Source: Actinokineospora globicatena (GTDB lineage Bacteria > Actinomycetota > Actinomycetes > Mycobacteriales > Pseudonocardiaceae). From it: a DNA stretch of 64,000 nt. The notes beneath the pieces were generated by a model, which searched no databases, was not told the origin of the DNA, and worked only from the letters and a program-made list of their open reading frames with translations. Location: the NCBI RefSeq assembly GCF_024171945.1, contig NZ_JAMTCR010000002.1:1612001-1676000 (forward strand), in the 5' to 3' direction. Positions 52,242-63,577 of this stretch are shown piece by piece (the stretch's first letter is position 1; every line of letters begins with the position of its first letter). A program made the translations under genes and the position numbers.

Positions 52242-52276
52242 TTGCAGGCTTAGCAGTCGCGTGGGTAGAGTGCTAG
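52242..52276 (+). promoter_or_regulatory. groES promoter with CIRCE operator
   Basis: TTAGCAGTC-GCGTGGGTA-GAGTGCTAG (52250-52276) matches the HrcA-binding CIRCE consensus TTAGCACTC-N9-GAGTGCTAA at 16 of 18 arm bases. A TTGCAG/TAGAGT pair 18 bases apart (52242-52247 and 52266-52271) could be the promoter, with the -10 inside the operator. This means heat-shock repression by HrcA, whose gene is not in the window. Confidence 0.85.
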
Positions 52277-52403
52277 TTGCACGGCGCCAGTACCGCCCCG
52301 GCACCCGCGACGGCGGGGTGGCAGGAGCCGTGGGCGCGACCCTCAGGGGAGTCGCGCTCTGTACACCTGCCAACGCTTTCGACGACCCGTGGAGGTCACA
52401 GCG

Positions 52404-52697
52404 GTGAGCGTGAACATCAAGCCGCTCGAGGACAAGATCGTCGTCCAGGCGAGCGAGGCCGAGGCCACTACCGCCTCTGGTCTGGTCATCCCGGACACCG
52501 CCAAGGAGAAGCCCCAGGAGGGCAAGGTCCTGGCTGTCGGGCCCGGCCGCATCGACGACAAGGGCAACCGCGTCCCGGTGGACGTGGCTGTCGGCGACGT
52601 CGTCATCTACTCCAAGTACGGCGGCACCGAGGTCAAGTACAACGGCGAGGAGTACTTGATCCTCTCCGCCCGCGACGTGCTGGCTGTCATCAACTGA
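52404..52697 (+). CDS. groES: Co-chaperonin GroES
   Basis: GroES caps the GroEL ring. The 97-residue protein starts [15 protein letters not shown] and has [20 protein letters not shown], the mobile-loop region, and [23 protein letters not shown] 52404 is chosen for GGAGGT seven bases upstream. It is preceded by a CIRCE operator and followed after 91 bases by groEL. Confidence 0.97.
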   Translation: MSVNIKPLEDKIVVQASEAEATTASGLVIPDTAKEKPQEGKVLAVGPGRIDDKGNRVPVDVAVGDVVIYSKYGGTEVKYNGEEYLILSARDVLAVIN

Positions 52698-52713
52698 CAC
52701 CCCGGCTGACCTG

Positions 52714-52751
52714 AGCGCCCCGGCGGCCCCGTTCGGGGCACCCGGGGCGCT
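52714..52751 (+). terminator. Strong hairpin between groES and groEL
   Basis: AGCGCCCCGG (52714-52723) pairs perfectly with CCGGGGCGCT (52742-52751), with an inner CCCC-GTTC-GGGG stem. With groES and groEL in one operon, it is more likely an attenuator or processing/stability element than a full stop. Confidence 0.7.
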
Positions 52752-52785
52752 TGGCTTATCCAGCGCCGCCATCAACGAGAGGTAG

Positions 52786-54414
<1,629 letters not shown>

Positions 54415-54433
54415 TCCGACGGCTTGAGACACG

Positions 54434-54464
54434 AAGGACCCGGTCGAATCCCGACCGGGTCCTT
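54434..54464. terminator. Terminator between groEL1 and whiB
   Basis: AAGGACCCGGTCG (54434-54446) pairs perfectly with 54452-54464 around AATCC, followed by GGTCTTTT. It separates converging groEL1 and whiB and probably works in both directions. Confidence 0.88.
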
Positions 54465-54477
54465 GGTCTTTTCCGGG

Positions 54478-54777
54478 CTACTTGGCCACGGCCAGCGTGC
54501 GCTTCTCGGTCTTGATGATCGCCTCGCGCTCGGACTCCGAGAGCCCGCCCCAGATCCCGTAGGGCTCGTGCACCGCCAGCGCGTGGCTGCGGCACAGCGA
54601 CAGCACCGGGCACGCCTGGCAGATCGCCTTCGCCTTCGCCTCGCGCCTGGCCCGCGCCGGGCCGCGCTCGCCGTCGGGGTGGAAGAAGAACGCGCTGTCC
54701 ATGCCGCGGCAGGAACCGTCGAGCTGCCAGTCCCACACGTCGGCGTTCGGACCGGGGAGCCTGCGAGTGTCCGCCAT
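54478..54777 (-). CDS. whiB3: WhiB-family iron-sulfur regulator, WhiB3-like
   Basis: A 99-residue redox-sensing regulator. Four cluster Cys are seen: one in LDGSCRGM and three in ICQACPVLSLCRSH (C-x2-C-x5-C). The GIWGG turn near residue 75 and a basic end (EAIIKTEKRTLAVAK) follow. WhiB proteins bind the main sigma factor with a 4Fe-4S cluster. The WhiB3 name is by synteny with groEL1 and sigD in mycobacteria. AGGAGG lies 8 bases before ATG 54777. Confidence 0.93.
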   Translation of the reverse strand: MADTRRLPGPNADVWDWQLDGSCRGMDSAFFFHPDGERGPARARREAKAKAICQACPVLSLCRSHALAVHEPYGIWGGLSESEREAIIKTEKRTLAVAK

Positions 54778-54958
54778 GGTGGCCGCCTCCTGACGAGTGG
54801 ACTTGCGGAGTCAATACTCCATTTGGTGCAGCGGCTTAGACGTTAGAAGCGCGCCAACCCTTGTTCAAGGGTGATCGACTCATCGGATACGCGATTCAGC
54901 CGATCGGATTCACCCAGTCGACGCAGCGTGGTCAACTCGTCCGGTTGCCGGTCCGGTC

Positions 54959-56053
54959 GTGTCACCCGACGATGGGCCTGTGGTGGCCGACATCCCGTCC
55001 GACCACGCGGACCTCTCCACCGAGCGTGGTCGACTCCCGGTCCCGCGCCGTCCGCGCGGCGCCCGCGCTGTAACGACACCCCGGTCCTCGGACGAGAAGG
55101 TCCCGGTCGAACCAACCCTCCCGGTGGCCGCGGTGGCCCGCAGGCTCGGCATCGCGCCGTCGACGCTGCGCACGTGGGACCGCCGCTACGGCCTCGGCCC
55201 GACCGGGCACGCCGTGGGCAAGCACCGCAGGTACGGGCCCGCCGACGTCGCGCGGCTGGAACTCATGCGCAGCGCGCTGCTCGAGGGCGCGGCACCGGCC
55301 GAGGCCGCCGAGTACGCGCTGCGCGCCAGCCCCGGCGACGTCACCGAGTTCACCGGCGCCAAGCCGCACGGCGGTCGCAGGCTGTCGCTGCCGGGCGAGG
55401 TCTCCGCCGCGCGCGGGCTCGGGCGGGCCGCGATGGCCATGGACGACCGGTCGGTGCAGCGGATCATCACCGAGGCGATCGCCGCCGACGGGGTGGTCGC
55501 CGCGTGGGACGAGGTGGTGCGGCCGGTGCTGAACGCGGTCGCGGGCCGGTGGGCGGCGTCGGGGGACTGCGTCGAGGTCGAGCACCTCGTCAACGAGTGC
55601 GTGCTGGCCGCCATGATCCGCCAGACGCCGCTGGTCCCGGTCCCGCGCAACCCGCGCCCGGTGATGCTCTGCTGCGCGCCGCACGAGACGCACAGCCTCC
55701 CGCTCTACGTGCTGCGCGCCGCCCTCGCCCGCCGCCGGATCGGCACTGTCATGCTGGGCGCCGCCGTGCCCGGTGCCGCGCTCGCCGCAGCCGTCCGCCG
55801 GATCGCCCCGGCGGCGGTCGTGGTGTGGGCTCAGGTGCCCGGCCACGCGGGCGGCGCGGCGCTGGCCCAGATCCCGCGCACCAGCCAGCGGGCGCACGTG
55901 TTCGCGGGCGGACCCGGGTGGGTGGGCACCGACCTGCCCGCCAGGGCCGAGCGGCTGGTCGACCTGCCCGGCGCGCTCGCCAGGGTCGAGGCGCTGCTGC
56001 TCGCTGCCGACCCCCGGTCCGAGCGGGTGGAGCAGGATCAGCCGGGTGAGTGA
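54959..56053 (+). CDS. MerR-family regulator with B12-binding-like domain
   Basis: About 364 residues from GTG 54959 (start uncertain; no ribosome-binding site, and GTG 54980 is possible). The MerR winged helix (PVAAVARRLGIAPSTLRTWDRRYGL, KHRRYGPADVARLELM) is followed by a helical bundle (WDEVVRPVLNAVAGRW, VEVEHLVNECVLAA) and a Rossmann-like domain (RRRIGTVMLGAAVPGAALAA). This is the LitR/CarH layout. The cobalamin-lower-ligand motif E/D-x-H-x-x-G appears as ETHSLP, keeping His but not Gly, so B12 binding is doubtful. It is divergent from whiB. Confidence 0.85.
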   Translation: MSPDDGPVVADIPSDHADLSTERGRLPVPRRPRGARAVTTPRSSDEKVPVEPTLPVAAVARRLGIAPSTLRTWDRRYGLGPTGHAVGKHRRYGPADVARLELMRSALLEGAAPAEAAEYALRASPGDVTEFTGAKPHGGRRLSLPGEVSAARGLGRAAMAMDDRSVQRIITEAIAADGVVAAWDEVVRPVLNAVAGRWAASGDCVEVEHLVNECVLAAMIRQTPLVPVPRNPRPVMLCCAPHETHSLPLYVLRAALARRRIGTVMLGAAVPGAALAAAVRRIAPAAVVVWAQVPGHAGGAALAQIPRTSQRAHVFAGGPGWVGTDLPARAERLVDLPGALARVEALLLAADPRSERVEQDQPGE

Positions 56054-56951
56054 CCACGATCGTGAGGCGGGCTGGGCGGCCGCGTTCGGTTCGAATCCGG
56101 GCGAACACCCACTGAGGGTGGGTGTTGGCGGCCGGGCCGCCTGGTTGGCCTCGGTCACTCTGGGTGGCCAGGGGCGCTACGCGGCGGCGGCCGCGCTGGT
56201 CTGGCCGGTGATCAACGGAACCGATCCCGTGCTGGCCGCCCTCGCCGCCGCGACCCTCGCCGCGCACCGCAGGCAACTGGGCGGGCACGCGGCCGCGCGC
56301 GAACTCGACGCGCTCGGTCTGCGCCGCCTCGCCGCCGCCGGGCTGGTCGCCGGGAAACGATCACCGCAAGATCAGCGGGCAGCGCGGGCGGCTGACGGGA
56401 CCGACGCGGCGGCCGCGCGGTCCGACGTCCTGCTCGGCCTCGCCGCCGACGCGATCGGGCTCGGCAGGCTCGGTGAGGCGCGGGCGCTGATCGGAATCGA
56501 GTCCGCCTCGGGGGATGGCGGCTGGCGGGCCGAGATCAAACGCGGCTGGGTGGCCGCCGAGGTCGAGTTGGCCGCCGGGCACCCGGCCGCCGCGGAGGCA
56601 CCCGCGAGGGCCGCTGCGGCCGCCGCGCGGCGATCTCCGTCGGTGCGCCTGCTGGCCAAGTCGCGGCTCGTCCTCGGGGTTGTCCTCGCCGGGACGGGTG
56701 ATCGCGCGGGGGCGGTCGCCGAGATCACCACCTGCCTGCGCGAGTCGATCACCCACGGGATGATCCCGCTGCGTTGGCCCAGTCGCATCGTGCTGGCCGA
56801 CCTGGAACCCGAACGGGCCTCGGAACACCGGTCGGCGGCGGGCAACGACCTTGACTGTGTGTTACGACACGCCGACCCGGTCGGCCGGGCACTGGCCACG
56901 GCCTCGCCATGGGTCCCGACCTCGGGTTTTGACCTTGGTCCGAACAGGTGA
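56046..56951 (+). CDS. TPR-like helical repeat protein (Rv3415c position)
   Basis: A 301-residue protein starting from GTG 56046 (VSDHDREAGWAAAFGSNP), overlapping the MerR-like stop by 8 bases. It is made of Ala-rich helical pairs (GGQGRYAAAAALVWPVI, RRLGEARALIG-like IGLGRLGEARALI, GWVAAEVELAAGHPAAAE, RAGAVAEITTCLRESI) consistent with tetratricopeptide repeats. No catalytic motif. It sits where M. tuberculosis has Rv3415c beside sigD. Function unknown. Confidence 0.8.
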   Translation: MSDHDREAGWAAAFGSNPGEHPLRVGVGGRAAWLASVTLGGQGRYAAAAALVWPVINGTDPVLAALAAATLAAHRRQLGGHAAARELDALGLRRLAAAGLVAGKRSPQDQRAARAADGTDAAAARSDVLLGLAADAIGLGRLGEARALIGIESASGDGGWRAEIKRGWVAAEVELAAGHPAAAEAPARAAAAAARRSPSVRLLAKSRLVLGVVLAGTGDRAGAVAEITTCLRESITHGMIPLRWPSRIVLADLEPERASEHRSAAGNDLDCVLRHADPVGRALATASPWVPTSGFDLGPNR

Positions 56952-57074
56952 CATCGGCGGTCCGGTCCTTCGGTGGATTGGTTGACAGATTTACCACCGA
57001 ATCGTGTCAAGGTTCGGGCGCCGGCGTCCGATAGGGGTTATGGAACGTCACTCGGCTGCAGGAAGGGAGTCCCC

Positions 57075-57671
57075 GTGACGACGGTCTTGATCTGCGACGA
57101 CCGCCGCAGCGTTCGGGAGGGCTTGACCCGTGTCATGTCTGCTGTGCCAGGGGTCAGTCGCATCGACTGCGTAGCGCACGGTGACGAGCTGCTCGCCCGG
57201 TTCTCCCGGCAGCCGGTGGACGTGGTCCTCGTCGGCACCCAGCGCGCGGTGCCCACCGGCGTGGAGGCGACACGGCGGTTGGTCTCGGCCAACCCCCAGG
57301 CGAACGTCATCGTGTTCGGCGCACCGGACGACGCGGGCAGCATCGCCGCGGCCATCGCCGGTGGCGCACGCGGGTACCTGCGCTGGGACGCCTCGCGTCC
57401 CGAGCTGGTCGCCGCGCTCGCCCACACGCTGGCAAGCACCTCGGTACCAGCACCACGGCAGCCGTCCGACCCGGGCGTGCAGCTGACCGACCGCGAGCTG
57501 CAAGTGCTGCGCGGGATGAGCCAGGGCAAGAGCAACGGCCAGATCGGCCGCGAGCTCTACCTGTCGGAGGACACGGTGAAGACGCACGCGCGGCGGTTGT
57601 TCCGCAAGCTCGGCGTCCGCGACCGCGCCCAGGCAGTGGCCCACGGGTTCCGGCGCGGCCTGGTCTCCTAA
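57075..57671 (+). CDS. bldM: BldM-like response regulator lacking the phospho-acceptor Asp
   Basis: A 198-residue atypical receiver plus LuxR-type DNA-binding domain. The receiver has acidic pocket residues (VLICDDRRSVREG) and IAGGARGYLRWDAS, but the acceptor strand reads VDVVLVGTQRAV, with Gly where Asp is expected. The HTH (LTDRELQVLRGMSQGKSNGQIGRELYLSEDTVKTHARRLFRKL) is nearly identical in wording to Streptomyces BldM. BldM controls aerial-hyphae and spore genes, with WhiI as partner. GTG 57075 has GAAGGGAG upstream. Confidence 0.88.
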   Translation: MTTVLICDDRRSVREGLTRVMSAVPGVSRIDCVAHGDELLARFSRQPVDVVLVGTQRAVPTGVEATRRLVSANPQANVIVFGAPDDAGSIAAAIAGGARGYLRWDASRPELVAALAHTLASTSVPAPRQPSDPGVQLTDRELQVLRGMSQGKSNGQIGRELYLSEDTVKTHARRLFRKLGVRDRAQAVAHGFRRGLVS

Positions 57672-57686
57672 CCGCACCAGCGTCGG

Positions 57687-57734
57687 CGAACAGCCGTGCG
57701 TGCCCGAAGCGCACCGGGCCCGCACGGCTGTTCG
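57687..57734 (+). terminator. Terminator after the bldM-like gene
   Basis: CGAACAGCCGTGCG (57687-57700) pairs perfectly with 57721-57734, and inside it GCCCG (57702-57706) pairs with CGGGC (57715-57719). It lies 15 bases after the stop. Confidence 0.85.
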
Positions 57735-57904
57735 TGTGTGCCCACTCCGCCGACCGGTGGGGCACTTGTGCCGACGACTACTGTGTCGCCTGCCACCGCG
57801 CGCCCGCTCCGGCCGCTCGACAGCCGTCGCGGGCGCCGCGCCACCGAGCAGGGCGGTACGGTGGACCCCGTGTCGGACGACGGCTGCGATTCGGTGTCCT
57901 TCAG

Positions 57905-58513
57905 ATGACCGCACTCGTAACACCAGGGCTGCACTCTGCGATGACCACATTGGGGGACGGACTGGACGCGTCGGTGAGCGCTGCCGTCGAGGGTGACCCT
58001 CGCGCGGTGGAGCGGGTGCTGGCGTCCGTTCGGCCCCTGGTGGTGCGGTACTGCCGCGCCCGTGTCGGCAGGCAGGAACGCTCGTTCGCCTCGGCGGACG
58101 ACGTGGCGCAGGAGGTGTGTCTCGCGGTGTTGACGGCCCTGCCCGGCTACCGCGACCAAGGCCGCCCGTTCCTGGCCTTCGTCTACGGCATCGCCGCGCA
58201 CAAGGTCGCCGACGCGCACCGCGCGGCAGCGCGTAACCGATCAGAGCCGGTCGCCGACGTACCTGACGAACCGGAGACCGAGGCAGGGCCGGAGCAGCGG
58301 CTGATGCAGGGGGAGCTGTCGCGCCGGATGAGTGAGCTGCTGTCAGTGCTACCGGACAAGCAACGCGAGATCGTCGTACTGCGGGTCGTGGTGGGGCTCT
58401 CGGCGGAGGAGACAGCCGAGGCGGTGGGATCCACCCCCGGTGCGGTTCGGGTGGCCCAACACCGGGCACTTGCCAGGTTGCGCAAGACTTTGTCGGCGGA
58501 GGAGGTGGCCTGA
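57905..58513 (+). CDS. sigD: ECF sigma factor SigD
   Basis: An extracytoplasmic-function sigma factor controlling a subset of genes for stress or starvation in mycobacteria. About 202 residues from ATG 57905, or 190 from ATG 57941 (MTTLGDGLDASVSAAV), which aligns better with M. tuberculosis SigD. Region 2 has VRPLVVRYCRARVG, SADDVAQEVCLAVLTALPGY and FLAFVYGIAAHKVADAHRAA. Region 4 has LPDKQREIVVLRVVVGLSAEETAEAVGSTPGAVRVAQHRAL. The anti-sigma gene follows one base after the stop. Confidence 0.94.
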   Translation: MTALVTPGLHSAMTTLGDGLDASVSAAVEGDPRAVERVLASVRPLVVRYCRARVGRQERSFASADDVAQEVCLAVLTALPGYRDQGRPFLAFVYGIAAHKVADAHRAAARNRSEPVADVPDEPETEAGPEQRLMQGELSRRMSELLSVLPDKQREIVVLRVVVGLSAEETAEAVGSTPGAVRVAQHRALARLRKTLSAEEVA

Positions 58514-58514
58514 A

Positions 58515-59612
58515 GTGCCCGACCAGAGCGATCGCGATGAGCGCGGCGTGGACGACGCGATGTCCACCACCCGGGGTGACCACTCGAACGTGACCCCGTT
58601 CTCGTTCGATTCCGACCTGCGCCTCGGTGCCTTCACCGGCAGGCTCGACGACCTCGACCACGCGGACTACGCCGACCTCGCCGAGGCCGACCTGGCCGAC
58701 GACGCGGTCGACATCTCCCGGGTGCACGCCGACGACGCGTTCCTCGACGCGCTCGGCGCCGCGGTCCGGGGCGAGCGGCTCGACGTCGACCCGATCGACG
58801 GCTCCGCTTTCGACACCGACCTGCCGGTCGACTTCCGCGACGACGAGCTGGCAGCGCTGCTGAGCTCCTGGCGCGACGAGGTCGACTCGGCGCCGATCGG
58901 CGAGCTGGTGGACGCCAAGCTCGCGGTGGCGACCGTGGCCGCCGCGAAGGCCCGCAGGCGGCGCAGACCCAGGCTCCTGGTGCCGTTCGCCGCCGCGGCC
59001 GCGGTGCTGGCCATCGCCTTCACCGGCGCGGGCCTCGCCGCCCGCGACGCCCAGCCGGGCGACACCCTGTGGAGCCTCACCAAGGTCCTCTACGCCGACC
59101 ACGCCCGCTCCGTCGAGGCGGCCGCGTCGGTGCGCCAGGACCTCGACGTCGCCCAGACCGCCCTCGCCGAGGGCAAGGTCGCCGAGGCGAAGTCCAAGCT
59201 GGAGGACGCCAAGAAGGGTCTGCCGTCGGTCGCGAGCGAGGACGGTGCCGCCGAACTGGCCGCCACCCACGCCGACCTGCTCTCCCAGCTGCCCGGCTCC
59301 CCCGCCAACGGGGTGCAGCCGCCGCCGTCGGCCACCCCGACCATGCTGCCGCCGGTGAGCACGACCCAGTCGACCACCACGACCACGGTCAACCCGGCGC
59401 CGCAGCCGACGTCGTCGCCGAGCTCGCCGCCGGTGCCGACCACCGAGCCGTCGACCCCGTCGACCACCTCGCAGCCCCCGGTGGAGACCACCGAGCCGCA
59501 GACCGAGGGGCCCAGGCTCAACGAGCCGCCCTCGGGCGGGGTGCCGCAGTCCGGCACCGGGACGCAGTCCGGTCCGCTCTCCGCGCCGATCGGCGTCGAC
59601 TCGACCTCCTGA
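58515..59612 (+). CDS. rsdA: Anti-sigma-D factor RsdA
   Basis: A 365-residue membrane-anchored anti-sigma factor. The N-terminal sigma-binding part contains VDISRVHADDAFLDALG, the motif known to bind SigD. One membrane helix follows (LLVPFAAAAAVLAIAFTGAG, about residues 153-173), then an extracytoplasmic helical region (AQTALAEGKVAEAKSKLEDA) and a long Pro/Thr/Ser tail. Release of SigD by regulated proteolysis is known for the family. GTG 58515 starts one base after the sigD stop, with GGAGG inside sigD. Confidence 0.92.
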   Translation: MPDQSDRDERGVDDAMSTTRGDHSNVTPFSFDSDLRLGAFTGRLDDLDHADYADLAEADLADDAVDISRVHADDAFLDALGAAVRGERLDVDPIDGSAFDTDLPVDFRDDELAALLSSWRDEVDSAPIGELVDAKLAVATVAAAKARRRRRPRLLVPFAAAAAVLAIAFTGAGLAARDAQPGDTLWSLTKVLYADHARSVEAAASVRQDLDVAQTALAEGKVAEAKSKLEDAKKGLPSVASEDGAAELAATHADLLSQLPGSPANGVQPPPSATPTMLPPVSTTQSTTTTTVNPAPQPTSSPSSPPVPTTEPSTPSTTSQPPVETTEPQTEGPRLNEPPSGGVPQSGTGTQSGPLSAPIGVDSTS

Positions 59613-59626
59613 CACCCAGCAGTCGC

Positions 59627-59661
59627 AAAAGGCCCCGTAGGACGCTCCTACGGGGCCTTTT
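59627..59661. terminator. Terminator between rsdA and the DUF5319 gene
   Basis: AAAAGGCCCCGTAGGA (59627-59642) pairs perfectly over 16 bases with 59646-59661 around CGC. The A and T runs at its ends make it work on either strand, and it separates two converging genes. Confidence 0.92.
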
Positions 59662-59688
59662 CGCGGGTTGTCCCGGGGGTCTAAGCGG

Positions 59689-61823
<2,135 letters not shown>

Positions 61824-61854
61824 CCTGGTTCAGCGCTCGGAAAGGAACACCCCC

Positions 61855-63000
61855 GTGCGGGATCTTGTCGACATCGGCATGGGCCGGACCGCCCGCCGCG
61901 CCTACGGGCTCGACGAGGTGGAGATCGTGCCGTCGCGGCGCACCCGCTCGTCCAAGGACGTCGCGACCACCTGGCAGATCGACGCCTACCGGTTCGACAT
62001 CCCGCTGATCACCCACCCGACCGACGCGACCGTCTCGCCAGCCACCGCGGTGGCCGTCGGGGAGCTCGGCGGGCTGGGTGTGATCAATGCCGAGGGCCTG
62101 TGGGCGCGGCACGCCGATGTCGAGGACGCGCTGCTGCGGCTGGTCAGCGCGGCCGAGAAGGGCGACGACCCCGGGCTGCTGGTGGCCGAGCTGCAGCGGC
62201 TGCACGCGGCGCCGATCCAGGTCGAGCTGATCGCCGAGGCCATCCGGCCGGTCCGCGAGTCCGGGGTGACGGTGGCGGCGCGGGTGAGCCCGCAGCGGGC
62301 CGCCGAGCTGACCCCGCACCTGCTGGCCGCCGGGGTGGAGGTGCTGGTCGTGCAGGGCACGATCGTCTCCGCCGAGCACGTGGCCCGCGAGTCCGATGCT
62401 GACGACCCGCTGAACCTCAAGCGGTTCATCGCCGACCTGGACGTGCCGGTCATCGCCGGTGGCGTGCACGACTACCGCACCGCGATGCACCTGATGCGCA
62501 CCGGCGCTGCGGGCGTGATCGTGGGCTACGGGCACTGCGCGGGGATCACGACCACCGACAGCGCGCTGGGGATCGGGACCCCGATGGCAACGGCGATCGT
62601 TGACGCTGCCGCCGCCCGTCGGGACTACCTGGACGAGACCGGCGGTAGGTACGTGCACGTGATCGCCGACGGTGACGTGCACGCCAGCGGCGACATCGCC
62701 AAGTCCATCGCCTGCGGCGCGGACGCGGTCATGCTCGGCGCGCCGCTCGCGCTGGCCGCCGAGGCGCCGGGGCAGGGCCTGTACTGGACCTCCGCCGCCG
62801 CGCACCCGTCGCTGCCGCGCAGCCGGGTGCTGCCGGTCGCCGAGGACGTCGAGGTGGACCTCAAGACCCTGCTGTTCGGTCCGTCCACCGACGCCGACGG
62901 CCTGGTCAACCTGTTCGGCGCGCTGCGCAGGTCGATGGCGAAGACCGGGTACTCCGACCTCAAGGAGTTCCAGAAGGTCGGCCTGACGGTCCGCGCATGA
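61855..63000 (+). CDS. guaB3: GuaB3-family IMP dehydrogenase-related protein
   Basis: A 381-residue barrel protein, MRDLVDIGMGRTARRAYGLDEVEIVPSRRTRSSK..., without CBS domains. The loop that carries the catalytic Cys in GuaB reads GYGHCAGITTTDSALG, changed from GPGSxCTT, and is followed by YVHVIADGDVHASGDIAKSI. GuaB3 proteins have been reported in other bacteria to reduce GMP rather than oxidise IMP; which reaction applies here is unknown. GTG start with GGAAAGGAA upstream. The stop overlaps the next ATG. Confidence 0.92.
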   Translation: MRDLVDIGMGRTARRAYGLDEVEIVPSRRTRSSKDVATTWQIDAYRFDIPLITHPTDATVSPATAVAVGELGGLGVINAEGLWARHADVEDALLRLVSAAEKGDDPGLLVAELQRLHAAPIQVELIAEAIRPVRESGVTVAARVSPQRAAELTPHLLAAGVEVLVVQGTIVSAEHVARESDADDPLNLKRFIADLDVPVIAGGVHDYRTAMHLMRTGAAGVIVGYGHCAGITTTDSALGIGTPMATAIVDAAAARRDYLDETGGRYVHVIADGDVHASGDIAKSIACGADAVMLGAPLALAAEAPGQGLYWTSAAAHPSLPRSRVLPVAEDVEVDLKTLLFGPSTDADGLVNLFGALRRSMAKTGYSDLKEFQKVGLTVRA

Positions 63001-63497
63001 GGCGGCTGCTGGCCTCGGGTGGCGGGTTCGGCCTGGCCGAGCCCGCCGAGGGCGAGGTGGAGCGGTTGCGGGCGGAGTCCGACGGCGCGTTCGACGTCGA
63101 CCCGGACCCGAGGCCGACGTCGCGGCCGGTCGACCTGGACCGCGCGGTCGTCATCGACGTGGCGACCGGCGAGCTGCTCGGCGACGTGAGCTGGCACCTG
63201 GTGTCCTACGGGCCGACCCGGGCGTGCTCGGCGTGGAACATGGGGATCGGGCTGCTGCCGTCGGCGCGGGGCCGGGGCGCCGGTGTCGCGGCGCTGCGGT
63301 TGCTGGTCGGGCACCTGTTCGCGACGACCGACCTGGACCGGCTGGAGGCGTCGACCGACGTGTCCAACCTGCCCGCCCAGCGGGCGCTGGCCGGGGCAGG
63401 TCTGCAGCGGGAGGGCGTCGCGCGGGGTGCGCAGCTGCGTGGCGGCGAGCGTCGGGACATGGTGCTCTACGGCGTCTTGCGGTCCGACGTCGGCTGA
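62997..63497 (+). CDS. GNAT acetyltransferase (RimJ/RimL-like)
   Basis: A 166-residue GNAT-fold protein: VVIDVATGELLGDVSWHLVS, NMGIGLLPSARGRGAGVAAL (acetyl-CoA loop) and STDVSNLPAQRALAGAGLQREG. The layout is RimJ/RimL-like; the substrate is unknown. ATG 62997 overlaps the guaB3 stop (ATGA), so it is translated with guaB3. Confidence 0.86.
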   Translation: MRRLLASGGGFGLAEPAEGEVERLRAESDGAFDVDPDPRPTSRPVDLDRAVVIDVATGELLGDVSWHLVSYGPTRACSAWNMGIGLLPSARGRGAGVAALRLLVGHLFATTDLDRLEASTDVSNLPAQRALAGAGLQREGVARGAQLRGGERRDMVLYGVLRSDVG

Positions 63498-63577
63498 CGG
63501 TGTCGTGTTACCGCCGGTCACAGAAAAGTTGGTCGCGGCTCTAGCCGGGCGCCCGGGGCGGCGCCTAGCCTGGCGGG

